This document shows, in pieces, positions 26,396 through 35,220 of a stretch of 64,000 bases of DNA; position 1 is the first letter of the stretch, and every line of letters starts with the position of its first letter. Position numbers and translations under genes: made by a program. The DNA is taken from assembly GCA_958295935.1 (NCBI GenBank), contig OY282385.1:1054001-1118000 (forward strand). Direction: 5' to 3'. Source of the stretch: an uncultured Dehalococcoidia bacterium. GTDB lineage: Bacteria; Chloroflexota; Dehalococcoidia; Lucifugimonadales; Lucifugimonadaceae. The notes under the pieces are model-generated. The model was given only the letters and a program-made list of their open reading frames with translations. It did not search any database and was not told where the DNA came from.

Positions 26396-26739
26396 CGCCG
26401 CGCCCCCCTGCCGCGGTCCCGGGACCCGCTTGTATCTTTCTTTCCGGTTTCCACTTTTTGAGCCCAGACGATCATGTGCCGCAACACGCTCTGGTCCGCG
26501 GTCATCTGCTTGCCGATCCTCACCACGCCGTCGCCGTCCGCAGAAAACTCGGCCACGTAGTAAGCACCCTCGGTGTGCTTGTTGATGGGATAGGAGAGGT
26601 TGCGGCGTCCCCAGAGTTCGGCTGAATGAAGCTTTCCCCCGCTGGCCGCGATCGTAGACGTGGTACGGCTCACCGAGGCTTCACAATCCTCGTCAGAGGC
26701 GTCACCGGGGAGGATCCACAAGAGTTCGTATCGGCGCAA
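26392..26739 (-). CDS. rpsF: 30S ribosomal protein bS6
   Basis: 115 aa. Begins MRRYELLWILPGDASDED, then GGKLHSAELWGRRNLSYPINKHTEGAYYVAEF, the classic bS6 core, and SVLRHMIVWAQK. The tail is short and basic, unlike the acidic, glutamylated tail of enteric bS6. First gene of rpsF-ssb-rpsR. bS6 binds bS18 on the 30S platform. Confidence 0.95.
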   Translation of the reverse strand: MRRYELLWILPGDASDEDCEASVSRTTSTIAASGGKLHSAELWGRRNLSYPINKHTEGAYYVAEFSADGDGVVRIGKQMTADQSVLRHMIVWAQKVETGKKDTSGSRDRGRGARR

Positions 26740-26809
26740 TTTTCACCTATGCCGGTTCAGTAGTTGGAAAACATGGCCATTTTACCACAAGGCCGTTCCG
26801 CAACCTGCC

Positions 26810-28087
26810 CTATCCGGCGCTAACTTCACGCCGTACCCCGTTCCGGTCTGTGATGCCGGGCGCAGGAAATCCCGAGGCAAACTCGGAAACCGCCTTCCTG
26901 ATGCGCCGGAGACCGACAGGGTCGCCAGCCTTGTTCAAGGCGTCCAGGACGTAGCCGCCCACCCGCTCCATCTCCGCTCGCCTCATGCCGCGCGTCGTCA
27001 CCGCAGGCACCCCAATGCGAATCCCGCTAGCAACCCGCGGCGGTTGCGGATCGTACGGGATCGTGTTCTTGTTCACCACGAGCCCCGCTTCCTTGAGAGC
27101 GTCCTCGGCCTGCGCGCCGGTCAACGAAAGAGGACGCAGGTCGACAAGCATCATGTGGTTGTCCGTCCCCCCCGACACGATACGCAGCCCCCCGTTCGCG
27201 AGCGCGGCAGCCAGCACGCGGGCGTTCTCGACGATAGCCGCCGCGTACGAACGGAACTCCGGCCTCAGAGCCTCGCCGAACGCCACCGCCTTCGCAGTGA
27301 TCGCGTGCATCATAGGCCCGCCCTGCACGTTCGGAAACACCGCGCTGTCCAGCCTGCGAGACAGTTCACCAACACTCAGAGCGAACGCTCCACGCGGGCC
27401 GCGAAGCGTCTTGTGGGTGGTACTCGTTACTATGTCCGCAAACGGCACCGGATCGGGGTGAACCCCGCCCGCTACAAGACCCGCTATATGGGCCATGTCC
27501 ACCATCAGACGAGACCCCGACGAGTCCGCGATAGACCTGAACTTCCCAAAGTCTATGAGCCGCGAGTACGCCGTTGCCCCCGCGATGATCAGCTTGGGGC
27601 GGAACTGATCCGCCCTGCGCGCCAGATCCTCGTAATCGATCAACTCCGTATCGGGATCAACCCCGTAGTGAGCAAATTCGTACAGCTTGCCAGAGTAGTT
27701 GACCGGCGAGCCATGGGTCAGATGGCCTCCCTGATCGAGCCGCATTCCCAGTACCCGATCCCCTGGCCCGAGCAGCGCAAAACAGGCCGCCATGTTCGCC
27801 TGCGCGCCGCTGACGGGCTGGACGTTGGCGTGTTCCGCACCAAAAAGCCGCTTCAGACGCTCGATAGCGATGCGCTCCACCGAGTCCATGTTCTCGCAGC
27901 CCGCGTAGTAGCGCCGCCCGGGGTAACCCTCAGCGTACTTGTTGGTCATCACCGTGCCGGTGGCCTCGAGAACGGCCGCGCTCGCGTAGTTCTCGGAAGC
28001 GATCAGAACCAACTCGTTCAACTGCCGACTGCGCTCTTCAGCGACCGCAGACGCCACTTCAGGATCTTGTAATTCGAGCCCAGACAA
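26810..28087 (-). CDS. glyA: Serine hydroxymethyltransferase
   Basis: 425 aa from TTG 28087, chosen because GGGAGG stands 7 nt before it and the protein then begins at the normal family position ([17 protein letters not shown]); the frame is open to GTG 28144. The enzyme exchanges one-carbon units between serine and glycine using PLP and tetrahydrofolate. The PLP lysine is in [38 protein letters not shown] and [10 protein letters not shown] are the other conserved blocks. It is a single gene, with 70 nt to rpsF downstream. Confidence 0.95.
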   Translation of the reverse strand: MSGLELQDPEVASAVAEERSRQLNELVLIASENYASAAVLEATGTVMTNKYAEGYPGRRYYAGCENMDSVERIAIERLKRLFGAEHANVQPVSGAQANMAACFALLGPGDRVLGMRLDQGGHLTHGSPVNYSGKLYEFAHYGVDPDTELIDYEDLARRADQFRPKLIIAGATAYSRLIDFGKFRSIADSSGSRLMVDMAHIAGLVAGGVHPDPVPFADIVTSTTHKTLRGPRGAFALSVGELSRRLDSAVFPNVQGGPMMHAITAKAVAFGEALRPEFRSYAAAIVENARVLAAALANGGLRIVSGGTDNHMMLVDLRPLSLTGAQAEDALKEAGLVVNKNTIPYDPQPPRVASGIRIGVPAVTTRGMRRAEMERVGGYVLDALNKAGDPVGLRRIRKAVSEFASGFPAPGITDRNGVRREVSAG

Positions 28088-28300
28088 GCAAAAGCCTCCC
28101 GCGCTTCTTGACGAACTTGGTAAGTCTACGGCGTTTCGGCGCACGCTGCGCGCCTATAAAGCGCTCGCCGCCCCGCGATAGTAAACCCCCGAATCAGCGG
28201 ACGCGGTTAACGCACTGGAACCGCAGACGAATCCCGCTCCGGCCATTCCACCGGATTCCTGCATGCGTCCCGATGACCAATAGCCTACTCACGTCCAACC

Positions 28301-28726
28301 TTACAGCGGGGACTTCCAGGTCGTAAGCCGGGGTGAGCGCAGAGACACGGCCACGAATGGAAGCGGTTTGCCGTAGCTCTCCGCATACTCCGAGCCGCCT
28401 TCCACACCCATGTAGCGTTGGGAGACGCGCAGCATCTGATCGTCAATGCCGTCGGTAGAAAACTCAACCTCCCCCCGGTACATGATCCACCTGGCGCCGC
28501 CTTCCGAATCCACTATCAACACCGTGGCTTTTGGATTGCGCCGCAGGATCCGAGCCTTCACCGAGCCCGGCTCGATCAGCACGGTCACGCCCCCCTCCGG
28601 TTCCGGCAAGTACCACACCGGAGTCGAGTGCGCATAACCGTCGGCGCCCAACACCGAGATGATCGCCAAGTGCCTACCCTGAACAAGCTCCCGCGTCTCG
28701 GCAGGAGTGAGCGTTTCGTCAACCAC
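28301..28726 (-). CDS. PPOX-class flavin/F420-binding protein
   Basis: 141 aa, a split-barrel flavin-binding fold of the pyridoxamine 5'-phosphate oxidase superfamily. Visible blocks: LAIISVLGADGYAHSTPVWYLPE, GSVKARILRRNPKATVLIVDSE, YRGEVEFSTDG and YMGVEGGSEYAESYGKPLPFVAVSLRSPRLTTWK. Many relatives in high-GC bacteria use F420 rather than FMN, but the cofactor cannot be assigned here. The start overlaps the tmk 3' end by 8 nt, so it is translated from the same message. Confidence 0.82.
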   Translation of the reverse strand: MVDETLTPAETRELVQGRHLAIISVLGADGYAHSTPVWYLPEPEGGVTVLIEPGSVKARILRRNPKATVLIVDSEGGARWIMYRGEVEFSTDGIDDQMLRVSQRYMGVEGGSEYAESYGKPLPFVAVSLRSPRLTTWKSPL

Positions 28727-29492
28727 GTAGCCGCTCCTTCACAATGGCGTCCACTCTTATACCTATCTCATCGCCAATAGCTTCGACAGACTGCGAGGCC
28801 TCCACGACTAACCACCGCTCAGGTTCCGCCGACGCAAGCTTGTCATAGCCCAACGCCACTCGCTTGTGGAACGCCAGAGATTCCAACTCGAATCTCCGCT
28901 CCGAGTCGGGGTCAACCCTTACGGCCCGGGCCCCATCAGTACCTGTCGGCAGTTCCGGGCTTCGGACGCGAGCCACCGCATCCCCAGGATTCATCCTCAA
29001 CAAAACCGTGAGATCGGGCCTAAGCCCATCCGCGGCGATATCGTTGAGCTCGCGGATCAGCTCCTTGTCAAGTTCACGGCCATATCCCTGGTACGCCACT
29101 GTCGAATCCGTAAACCGGTCGCATATCACCACGCTGCCCCTGGCCAGGGCGGGCGCAATCACGCTGGATACAAGTTGGGCCCGAGCCGCCTCGAAGAGAA
29201 GCGCCTCCGCCAGGGGAGTCGTGTCCCGCCGCCGCTTGATCCAGGCCCGAACATAGTCGCCCAGCCCCGTAGTGCCAGGCTCTCTCACCGAAATGACGTC
29301 CACACCCTTTCCCATCAGGCGGTCCTCCAGAAGCCGCGCCTGCGTGGTCTTGCCCGATCCCTCCCCGCCTTCAACCGTCACGAACAAGCCGCGCAAACCG
29401 GCAGAAGCTCCCGACCCGTGACCGTGAATCTCCAGATCCAACTCGCTCTGCGCGCGAGACGCGCCTGTCTGGAAATCCAAAGACCGCCTCAT
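28719..29492 (-). CDS. tmk: Thymidylate kinase
   Basis: 257 aa, with about 34 extra residues before the kinase core. Core motifs: FVTVEGGEGSGKTTQARLL (P-loop), SVREPGTTGLG (DR/EP loop), CDRFTDSTVAYQGYGRELD and the lid region around ARVRSPELP. It phosphorylates dTMP to dTDP. The ATG overlaps the stop of the upstream R3H ATPase gene by 4 nt (ATGA at 29489-29492); a later start is possible, but this coupling supports the longer form. Confidence 0.93.
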   Translation of the reverse strand: MRRSLDFQTGASRAQSELDLEIHGHGSGASAGLRGLFVTVEGGEGSGKTTQARLLEDRLMGKGVDVISVREPGTTGLGDYVRAWIKRRRDTTPLAEALLFEAARAQLVSSVIAPALARGSVVICDRFTDSTVAYQGYGRELDKELIRELNDIAADGLRPDLTVLLRMNPGDAVARVRSPELPTGTDGARAVRVDPDSERRFELESLAFHKRVALGYDKLASAEPERWLVVEASQSVEAIGDEIGIRVDAIVKERLRG

Positions 29493-31162
29493 CTGTGACG
29501 CATCTGACGGCGGCGACCGCGAATCACCACCCGCCTGCCGTTATCCCGCCCCGTGCTCGACGAACCGAGATTGCTTCGCGCCGCCAGCCCATGTTGCAAA
29601 CGCCGGATGTAAGCGGCCTGCGGAGACAACTCAACCCGCTGAGCCCCATTGAGAGCACGCGATATCGCCTCCTCAGCTTCCTCCAGCGCGAGGCGTACCT
29701 GCCGGTCTTCACCATCCGAGAAAGACTCCCTGCTAGACCGCTCAGAGACAAAGCGCCGAACGAACTTTGCAATCTGTTCACCCGTGCCCCGCCTAAGCAC
29801 GTAGACCGGCACCCCGTCCCGCTCCGCGTTTCGCACCTCCTCCGGCCTGCGCCCATAATGTGACTTCGTAGTCACCAACACGTCCGCGTCGCGAGCGTCA
29901 TCCACCAATTCCACCAAAGCGCCGGCCTCATTTATCGCCTCCTCCAGCGATGGACTTGAAACCCCGAACGGGTGCACTCTTACCGGTGCGAACGGCCCGT
30001 TCTCGTCGCCCTGCTCAGCCTCATCCGCCAAGTCTCCCGCGCCGTACTGCCTGCGCGGCGTCCGCTGTGAAGAAAGATTGAAAGGCGCTGTCCTGAATTC
30101 ATGCGACTGCTTGGAGACGTCCTCTACACCGGACCGGACCGAGTCATCTTCATCGAGCCAGCGCAGCTCGCGGGGCGCCGACAGGCCTCGCAGCATCCGA
30201 TCCACCACGGACCCGGCGTCAAGATGCGCGCCAAGACGGTTTCGTTCCTGTATCTCGATCACTACGTTGAAGGTCGGTTCGTGCTTCCGTTCAAGTACCG
30301 TCTTCTGCGTCCGACGACGACGCGCCTCGACGTCCCCCAGAGTGACCGCCTGCACGCCGCCCACGAGGTCCGAAAGGCTCGGATTCGCAACGACGTTCGC
30401 AAGCGTGTTGCCATGGGCCGTTGCCACAAGCTGCACTCCCCGCTCTGCTATGGTGCGGGCCGCAAGAGCTTCCAGCTCCGTACTCATCTCGTCGATGATG
30501 ATGACCTCAGGCATGTGGTTCTCAACGGCCTCGATCATTACGCGGTGCTGAAGCTCCGTGCGCGCTACCTGAAGACGCCGCGCGCTGCCTGTCGCAGGAT
30601 GTGGAACGTCGCTGTCCCCGGCTATCTCATTCGACGTATCCACCACGACCACCCGCCGGCCCACGTCGTCCGCCAGCACCCGCGCCACCTCCCGCAGCAT
30701 CGTCGTCTTGCCCACGCCGGGACGGCCAAGCAACAGGATCGAGTCCCCCGTACGCACCAGGTCGTCGATGAGCCGCACGCTCCCGAACACGGCGCGGCCT
30801 ACCCTGCAGGTAAGACCGATGGGCTTGCCGCCGCGGTTGCGTATCACCGAAATCCGATGGAGAGTCCGCTCTATACCCGCGCGGTTGTCGTCGTCAAAGG
30901 GGCCGACGCGATCCACAACGCCAACAATGTCATCTTCAGTCACGTGAGCCTCCCCAACCAGTTGTTGGTCAACCACGTACCTGACTTGGGGTATCCGACC
31001 AAGATCCAGAATCACCTCCGTCAGATCGTCCTGGTTGGACGACGAACGAAGAAATGACTGCACCCGCGCCGGCAGTACCTCGATGAAGGCATCGAGGTCG
31101 TCAACCACCTGGGACGACCCGCGCTGCACAGAGCTTTCGCCGACTTCCTGCATCTCGCTCAT
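29489..31162 (-). CDS. SpoIIIAA/Ycf45-type AAA ATPase with C-terminal R3H domain
   Basis: 557 aa. An N-terminal helical part (DLDAFIEVLPARVQSFLR) leads to a RecA-like ATPase core: ILLLGRPGVGKTTMLREVARVLAD (Walker A, near residue 145), VVDTSNEIAGD, VIIIDEMSTELEALAAR (Walker B) and LVATAHGNTLANVV (sensor). The family is Ycf45 of algal plastids and cyanobacteria and the longer R3H proteins of Chloroflexota. The C-terminal third has a linker, a domain with LVTTKSHYGRRPEEVRNAERDGVPVYVLR, and an R3H-like region rich in Arg. A role in nucleic-acid handling is likely; the exact function is unknown in the family. It is the first of three overlapping genes with tmk and the PPOX protein. Confidence 0.88.
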   Translation of the reverse strand: MSEMQEVGESSVQRGSSQVVDDLDAFIEVLPARVQSFLRSSSNQDDLTEVILDLGRIPQVRYVVDQQLVGEAHVTEDDIVGVVDRVGPFDDDNRAGIERTLHRISVIRNRGGKPIGLTCRVGRAVFGSVRLIDDLVRTGDSILLLGRPGVGKTTMLREVARVLADDVGRRVVVVDTSNEIAGDSDVPHPATGSARRLQVARTELQHRVMIEAVENHMPEVIIIDEMSTELEALAARTIAERGVQLVATAHGNTLANVVANPSLSDLVGGVQAVTLGDVEARRRRTQKTVLERKHEPTFNVVIEIQERNRLGAHLDAGSVVDRMLRGLSAPRELRWLDEDDSVRSGVEDVSKQSHEFRTAPFNLSSQRTPRRQYGAGDLADEAEQGDENGPFAPVRVHPFGVSSPSLEEAINEAGALVELVDDARDADVLVTTKSHYGRRPEEVRNAERDGVPVYVLRRGTGEQIAKFVRRFVSERSSRESFSDGEDRQVRLALEEAEEAISRALNGAQRVELSPQAAYIRRLQHGLAARSNLGSSSTGRDNGRRVVIRGRRRQMRHR

Positions 31163-31173
31163 CGTTCTATCAG

Positions 31174-32109
31174 TCAGCCCACCGCGGCCGCAACGCTGCG
31201 GCCTTCACGAGCCCGCACCGCCAGCGCTTTCACCATGACAGTGTAAGTCAGCCCCTCGCAGAACCCGATCTCCTGCAATAGAGAGGCCATTCCCGAATTG
31301 CGCTCCGGTACAAGCGTCGAGACCGGCCCATCGCCCATTTCAAGACCCGCCGAGAGAAGGCGATGCAAAGCGTCAGGCCTCTCCGACAGCCAGGCCGCAT
31401 CAAAATAGCTGCCCCCGCGACCGCCCGCGGTGCGTAGCCACCCCCCGATACCGCCGGACGCACCATCCATAACCCACTCGCGCACTCCGCGACCGGGCTT
31501 CTCCAGCGAGTCCCGCCACTCAGCGGCAGTTTGGGATACGCGCATTCGCAAGTTCAGCGGCGCCGTGGCGCAATACAGCCGAAAGAGCCCCCAGTCATCT
31601 GCCGACGCGCGCGGGCGAAGTTGCATAGGCGCAGAGGGACGTCCCAATAGCCTCGACGCAGCCGAGGCAGACTCCGCCCGGTACAGCGTTTCATTCTCCA
31701 GCGCAGAGAACCCAGCCTTGCGCACCTGCTCGTAAAGAGGGTCGGCAGCCATGATGCGAATGAACAGACGCCGCGCGCCGGCTCTTGCCGCAGGCGCCGA
31801 CAGCTGCTCCAGCGCATCGCATACAGACTCCTGGAACTTGCGATGCACGTACAGATCGCGCACCTCCCAGGCCAGCCTGCCCGATCTCTGACCGGCTCTC
31901 AGAGCCACCTGGATCTGACTACGCCGAGTTTGTATCCAGCAACTGCGCCAAGCTCGAGGAGATAGAGTCAAACCAGTGTATCTGACCGCAGAAAACGGCC
32001 CGCCGTCTCCGCGAATCGCCATAGCCAACGTATACGCGCGTGCCCTGCCCGCCGCCTGTTTGAACGGCAGAAACGCCGGGGGGTCAGTGGGGTGCAGATG
32101 CCGAATCAT
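31174..32109 (-). CDS. GNAT-like protein, possibly two tandem GNAT domains
   Basis: 311 aa. I do not recognise a named family with certainty. The first half looks like a GNAT acetyltransferase: VRDLYVHRKFQESVCDALEQLSAPAARAGARRLFIRI followed by EQVRKAGFSALENETLYRA. The second half, after LRPRASADDWGLFRLYCATAP, resembles another GNAT-type module (GGWLRTAGGRGGSYFDAAWL, SGMASLLQEIGFCEGLTYTVMVKALAVR). No clear acetyl-CoA pyrophosphate loop RxxGxG/A is visible, so activity is uncertain. It lies 11 nt upstream of the R3H ATPase gene and follows pdxT closely, in one direction. Confidence 0.65.
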   Translation of the reverse strand: MIRHLHPTDPPAFLPFKQAAGRARAYTLAMAIRGDGGPFSAVRYTGLTLSPRAWRSCWIQTRRSQIQVALRAGQRSGRLAWEVRDLYVHRKFQESVCDALEQLSAPAARAGARRLFIRIMAADPLYEQVRKAGFSALENETLYRAESASAASRLLGRPSAPMQLRPRASADDWGLFRLYCATAPLNLRMRVSQTAAEWRDSLEKPGRGVREWVMDGASGGIGGWLRTAGGRGGSYFDAAWLSERPDALHRLLSAGLEMGDGPVSTLVPERNSGMASLLQEIGFCEGLTYTVMVKALAVRAREGRSVAAAVG

Positions 32110-32115
32110 GCAGCC

Positions 32116-32829
32116 TTAACTGCGGCTAGCTCCGATCTCCCGGTGAAAATCCGGGACAGAACCGACAGATGCTCCCGCCGGCCGGCCTTCAGATTGCAGC
32201 GGGCCCTCGACCGACATCCCAAGGAACATGCGGTGGACGCGGTCGTCCTCAGTCAACTCCGGGTGAAAGGCGGTGGCAAGAATTCTACCCTGCCTGACAG
32301 CCACCGGGTGGCCGTCGGGAAGCGACGCAAGCACCTCGACCGTGGGGCCGGTCCGCTCTATGACGGGCGCCCGGATGAATATGGCTCTAAACGGCCCCCC
32401 CTCCACACCGCTGATAGCGAAGTCCGCCTCGAAACTGTCCACCTGACGCCCAAACCAGTTCCGAGAAACCGTCACGTCCAGCAGACCCAGAGGCTCCGGG
32501 TACGGATCCACAAGATGCTTGGCCAATACGATCATGCCCGCGCAGGTACCCCAAACCGCCATGCCCGACGCGGCCGCACGGGGCAGCCCATCCCGGAAGC
32601 CCCAGCGGTCCATCAATTTCGTGATGGTCGTGCTCTCTCCGCCCGGTATGATCAAACCGTCCAGCCCCTCCAGATGGGACGGCAAGCGAACCTCAGGCGC
32701 CTCGATTCCCATACCCGCGAGCATCGCCGAGTGCTCGCGAAAATCGCCCTGTAAGGCCAGCACGCCGATCTTCGGCTGTACGGAAACCAGGCCGCTCATG
32801 GAGCGGGAGACGGCAGCCGAGGCTACCAT
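32116..32829 (-). CDS. pdxT: Pyridoxal 5'-phosphate synthase glutaminase subunit PdxT
   Basis: 237 aa. A class I glutamine amidotransferase: [31 protein letters not shown], the nucleophile in [13 protein letters not shown] (Cys about residue 96) and the His-Glu pair in [13 protein letters not shown]. It supplies ammonia to PdxS. The ATG at 32829 overlaps the pdxS stop by 7 nt; an internal ATG at 32799 would give a more usual N-terminus. Confidence 0.94.
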   Translation of the reverse strand: MVASAAVSRSMSGLVSVQPKIGVLALQGDFREHSAMLAGMGIEAPEVRLPSHLEGLDGLIIPGGESTTITKLMDRWGFRDGLPRAAASGMAVWGTCAGMIVLAKHLVDPYPEPLGLLDVTVSRNWFGRQVDSFEADFAISGVEGGPFRAIFIRAPVIERTGPTVEVLASLPDGHPVAVRQGRILATAFHPELTEDDRVHRMFLGMSVEGPLQSEGRPAGASVGSVPDFHREIGASRS

Positions 32830-33815
32830 CCCCGCGTTTCAAGCCGGGACTCCTCGGCCAACTTCGACGTCTCGATCCCGCTCATCGGCTCCCCAAGACC
32901 CGCCGACACGTTCGCAAGCACGTCTGGATCCTGGTAATGAGTCGTCGCCTGAACTATGGCGTCCGCCCTCTTGGACGGTTCCGTCGACTTGAAGATCCCG
33001 GAACCCACGAAGATGCCGTCCACGCCAATCTGCATCAGCAAGGCGGCGTCCGCAGGCGTGGCTACCCCTCCGGCCGCAAAATTCACCACCGGAAGCTTGC
33101 CCGTCCTCGCCACCTCGGTCACCAGCTCGTACGGAGCCCCAAGCTTCTTCGCCTCAGCCATCAGCTCAGTCTCGTCCATCGTCGATAGCCTGCGGATCTG
33201 GCCCAGCACGGTACGCGCATGTTTAACCGCCTGCACCACGTCCCCCGTACCAGCCTCCCCCTTCGTGCGAATCATCGCCGAACCTTCGCCAATTCGCCTC
33301 AGAGCCTCGCCCAGGTCGCGGCACCCGCACACGAACGGCATGGCAAAGTCCCACTTGTTGATGTGGTTCGCAAGGTCGGCAGGCGTTAGAACCTCGGACT
33401 CATCGGCGTAGTCAACACCCAGAGCCTCCAGGATCTGAGCCTCGACTATGTGACCGATGCGGCACTTGGCCATTACTGGAATGGTCACCGCATCGATGAT
33501 CCCGCGGATAAGCTCAGGGTCCGACATGCGGGCTACACCGCCGTCCCTGCGGATATCGGCAGGCACCCGTTCCAGCGCCATCACGGCAACGGCCCCAGCG
33601 TCCTCGGCGATCTTTGCCTGGTCCGCCGTAACAACGTCCATGATCACGCCGCCCTTGAGCATCTGCGCCAAGCCACCCTTGACTCGCCAGTTGCCAACCT
33701 CCGGCTTCTCGTCCTCACGCCAGACCCGCGCATGGACGCGGCCCGCCTTGAAATCCTGCGTCCCGGCCTGACCGTTCGTAGAAGTGATTGTTTCCTGGCC
33801 CGGAGTGGTCGTCAT
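32823..33815 (-). CDS. pdxS: Pyridoxal 5'-phosphate synthase PLP-forming subunit PdxS
   Basis: 330 aa, with about 35 extra N-terminal residues before the conserved [28 protein letters not shown]. Further blocks: [91 protein letters not shown] and [14 protein letters not shown]. It condenses ribose 5-phosphate, glyceraldehyde 3-phosphate and ammonia to PLP. The pair PdxS-PdxT forms the 12+12 complex. Downstream genes glyA and thrC, not adjacent, are PLP users. A TATAAT on the - strand lies about 115 nt upstream. Confidence 0.96.
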   Translation of the reverse strand: MTTTPGQETITSTNGQAGTQDFKAGRVHARVWREDEKPEVGNWRVKGGLAQMLKGGVIMDVVTADQAKIAEDAGAVAVMALERVPADIRRDGGVARMSDPELIRGIIDAVTIPVMAKCRIGHIVEAQILEALGVDYADESEVLTPADLANHINKWDFAMPFVCGCRDLGEALRRIGEGSAMIRTKGEAGTGDVVQAVKHARTVLGQIRRLSTMDETELMAEAKKLGAPYELVTEVARTGKLPVVNFAAGGVATPADAALLMQIGVDGIFVGSGIFKSTEPSKRADAIVQATTHYQDPDVLANVSAGLGEPMSGIETSKLAEESRLETRGW

Positions 33816-33931
33816 ATTCTCTCTCCTTCGGCTTTTTGTTCCTCTCCGATGTCGAATCTCACCGAAGACCGTACCCGCGACACCGAACCCGCGTTACGGC
33901 TTTGCGCTCACCCTAGCGCAACTGCTTGAAG

Positions 33932-33937
33932 ATTATA
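33932..33937 (-). promoter_or_regulatory. Putative -10 element (TATAAT) upstream of pdxS
   Basis: A perfect TATAAT on the - strand about 115 nt before the pdxS start, inside the 225-nt gap to gap. No convincing -35 is visible 16-18 nt upstream, so the promoter is only a candidate. The pdxS start has GGAGAGA close before the ATG. Confidence 0.4.
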
Positions 33938-34040
33938 CGCCTGTACGCGCCCCCGTACACGCTTCGATAAAGAAGCGAAAAAACGGGTACCGGCACGGGC
34001 GCAGCGCGGCAGTCTCGGACACGCGCCAGCCTGCCAGGCT

Positions 34041-35060
34041 TTACAAGCCCTTGGCGGCTATGAAGTTGGCAAGGTCCGCGGTCCGGCAAGAGTATCCCCA
34101 CTCGTTGTCGTACCAGCCAACCACCTTCACGAAGCCCCCGCCCGTAGCAGCCGTCGAGAGGCTGTCAATCGTGCAACTATACGAAGTCCCTATGTAGTCC
34201 ACGGATACCAGCGGCTCTTCGGAATAGTCCAGGATGTCCTTCATCGAACCCGCCGAGGCCGACCTGAACGCCTCGTTAACCTCGTCCGACGAGGCCGGCT
34301 TCTCAAGCAAAGCGGTGAGATCGGTGACCGAGCCGGCTATCACCGGCACCCGGTACGCCATACCGTCGATGCGCCCCGCAAGCTCAGGTATCGCCAAGGT
34401 AACCGCCTTGGCCGCCCCGGTCGTAGTGGGGATGATGCTGTTCGCCGCCGCGCGGGAGCGCCGCAGGTCGCTGTGAACCTGGTCCAGGATGCTCTGGTCG
34501 TTGGTGTAGGCATGGATCGTGGACATCAACGCCCGCTCTATACCAAAGGCGTCGTTCAGTACCTTTGCCATCGGAGCCACGCAGTTCGTAGTACACGAGG
34601 CGTTTGACACCACGCTGTGCTTCTCCGGGTCGTACCGGTCCTCGTTTACTCCCAGAACTATGGTGATGTCCTCGCCCTTGGCAGGGGCCGAGATGATCAC
34701 CTTCTTCGCACCGCCCTCCATGTGCCCCGCCGCCTTGTCAGCGTCCGTGAAGATGCCGGTCGATTCTATGACCAGATCAACCCCTTCCCCGGACCAGTCC
34801 AGCGCAGCCGGGTCCCGCTCCGAAAACACCTTCACCAAGTGCCCGTCGATCTCCAGGTCGGTACCCTTCGCCGTCACAGTGCCGGGGTAAACCCCGTAAG
34901 TACTGTCATACTTGAACAGGTGCGCGTTCGTAGACGCGTCGGTGAGATCGTTGACCGCCGCCACCTCCAGCGTATCCGGGTGGAGATAGGCTATGGTCCT
35001 GAATACTTGGCGGCCAATACGCCCGAAACCATTGATCCCCACCCTGGTCTTGCCATTCAT
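34041..35060 (-). CDS. gap: Glyceraldehyde-3-phosphate dehydrogenase (class I, NAD(P)-dependent)
   Basis: 339 aa. NAD-binding [15 protein letters not shown] at the start, the active-site [17 protein letters not shown] (catalytic Cys about residue 156) and the C-terminal [29 protein letters not shown] and [14 protein letters not shown] are also canonical. It oxidises glyceraldehyde 3-phosphate to 1,3-bisphosphoglycerate. GGGAGAGGAC precedes the ATG. The residue after the dinucleotide-binding strand reads AVNDLTD, the NAD-preferring form. A solitary gene here; eno lies further on, past the restriction gene. Confidence 0.96.
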   Translation of the reverse strand: MNGKTRVGINGFGRIGRQVFRTIAYLHPDTLEVAAVNDLTDASTNAHLFKYDSTYGVYPGTVTAKGTDLEIDGHLVKVFSERDPAALDWSGEGVDLVIESTGIFTDADKAAGHMEGGAKKVIISAPAKGEDITIVLGVNEDRYDPEKHSVVSNASCTTNCVAPMAKVLNDAFGIERALMSTIHAYTNDQSILDQVHSDLRRSRAAANSIIPTTTGAAKAVTLAIPELAGRIDGMAYRVPVIAGSVTDLTALLEKPASSDEVNEAFRSASAGSMKDILDYSEEPLVSVDYIGTSYSCTIDSLSTAATGGGFVKVVGWYDNEWGYSCRTADLANFIAAKGL

Positions 35061-35220
35061 GAAATTGTCCTCTCCCTATGAGACTGTCGCGTGAATCACG
35101 CCAGACTCATCTCTATCCCTCTTCTCCCGCGAGAGACCCGTTGCGCAACTCTCATACCGCCCTCGCCCCGTCTTATTATCAACCCTGCATCCCACTCGTG
35201 CCACCCGGCCCCCCCACCAA

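Noticed and set aside
26660-28072. 470-aa + strand open frame opposite glyA
   Set aside because: No domain-like content; glyA on the - strand is complete and canonical.
30101-31057. 318-aa + strand open frame opposite the R3H ATPase
   Set aside because: Antisense shadow; the ATPase frame has intact Walker motifs.
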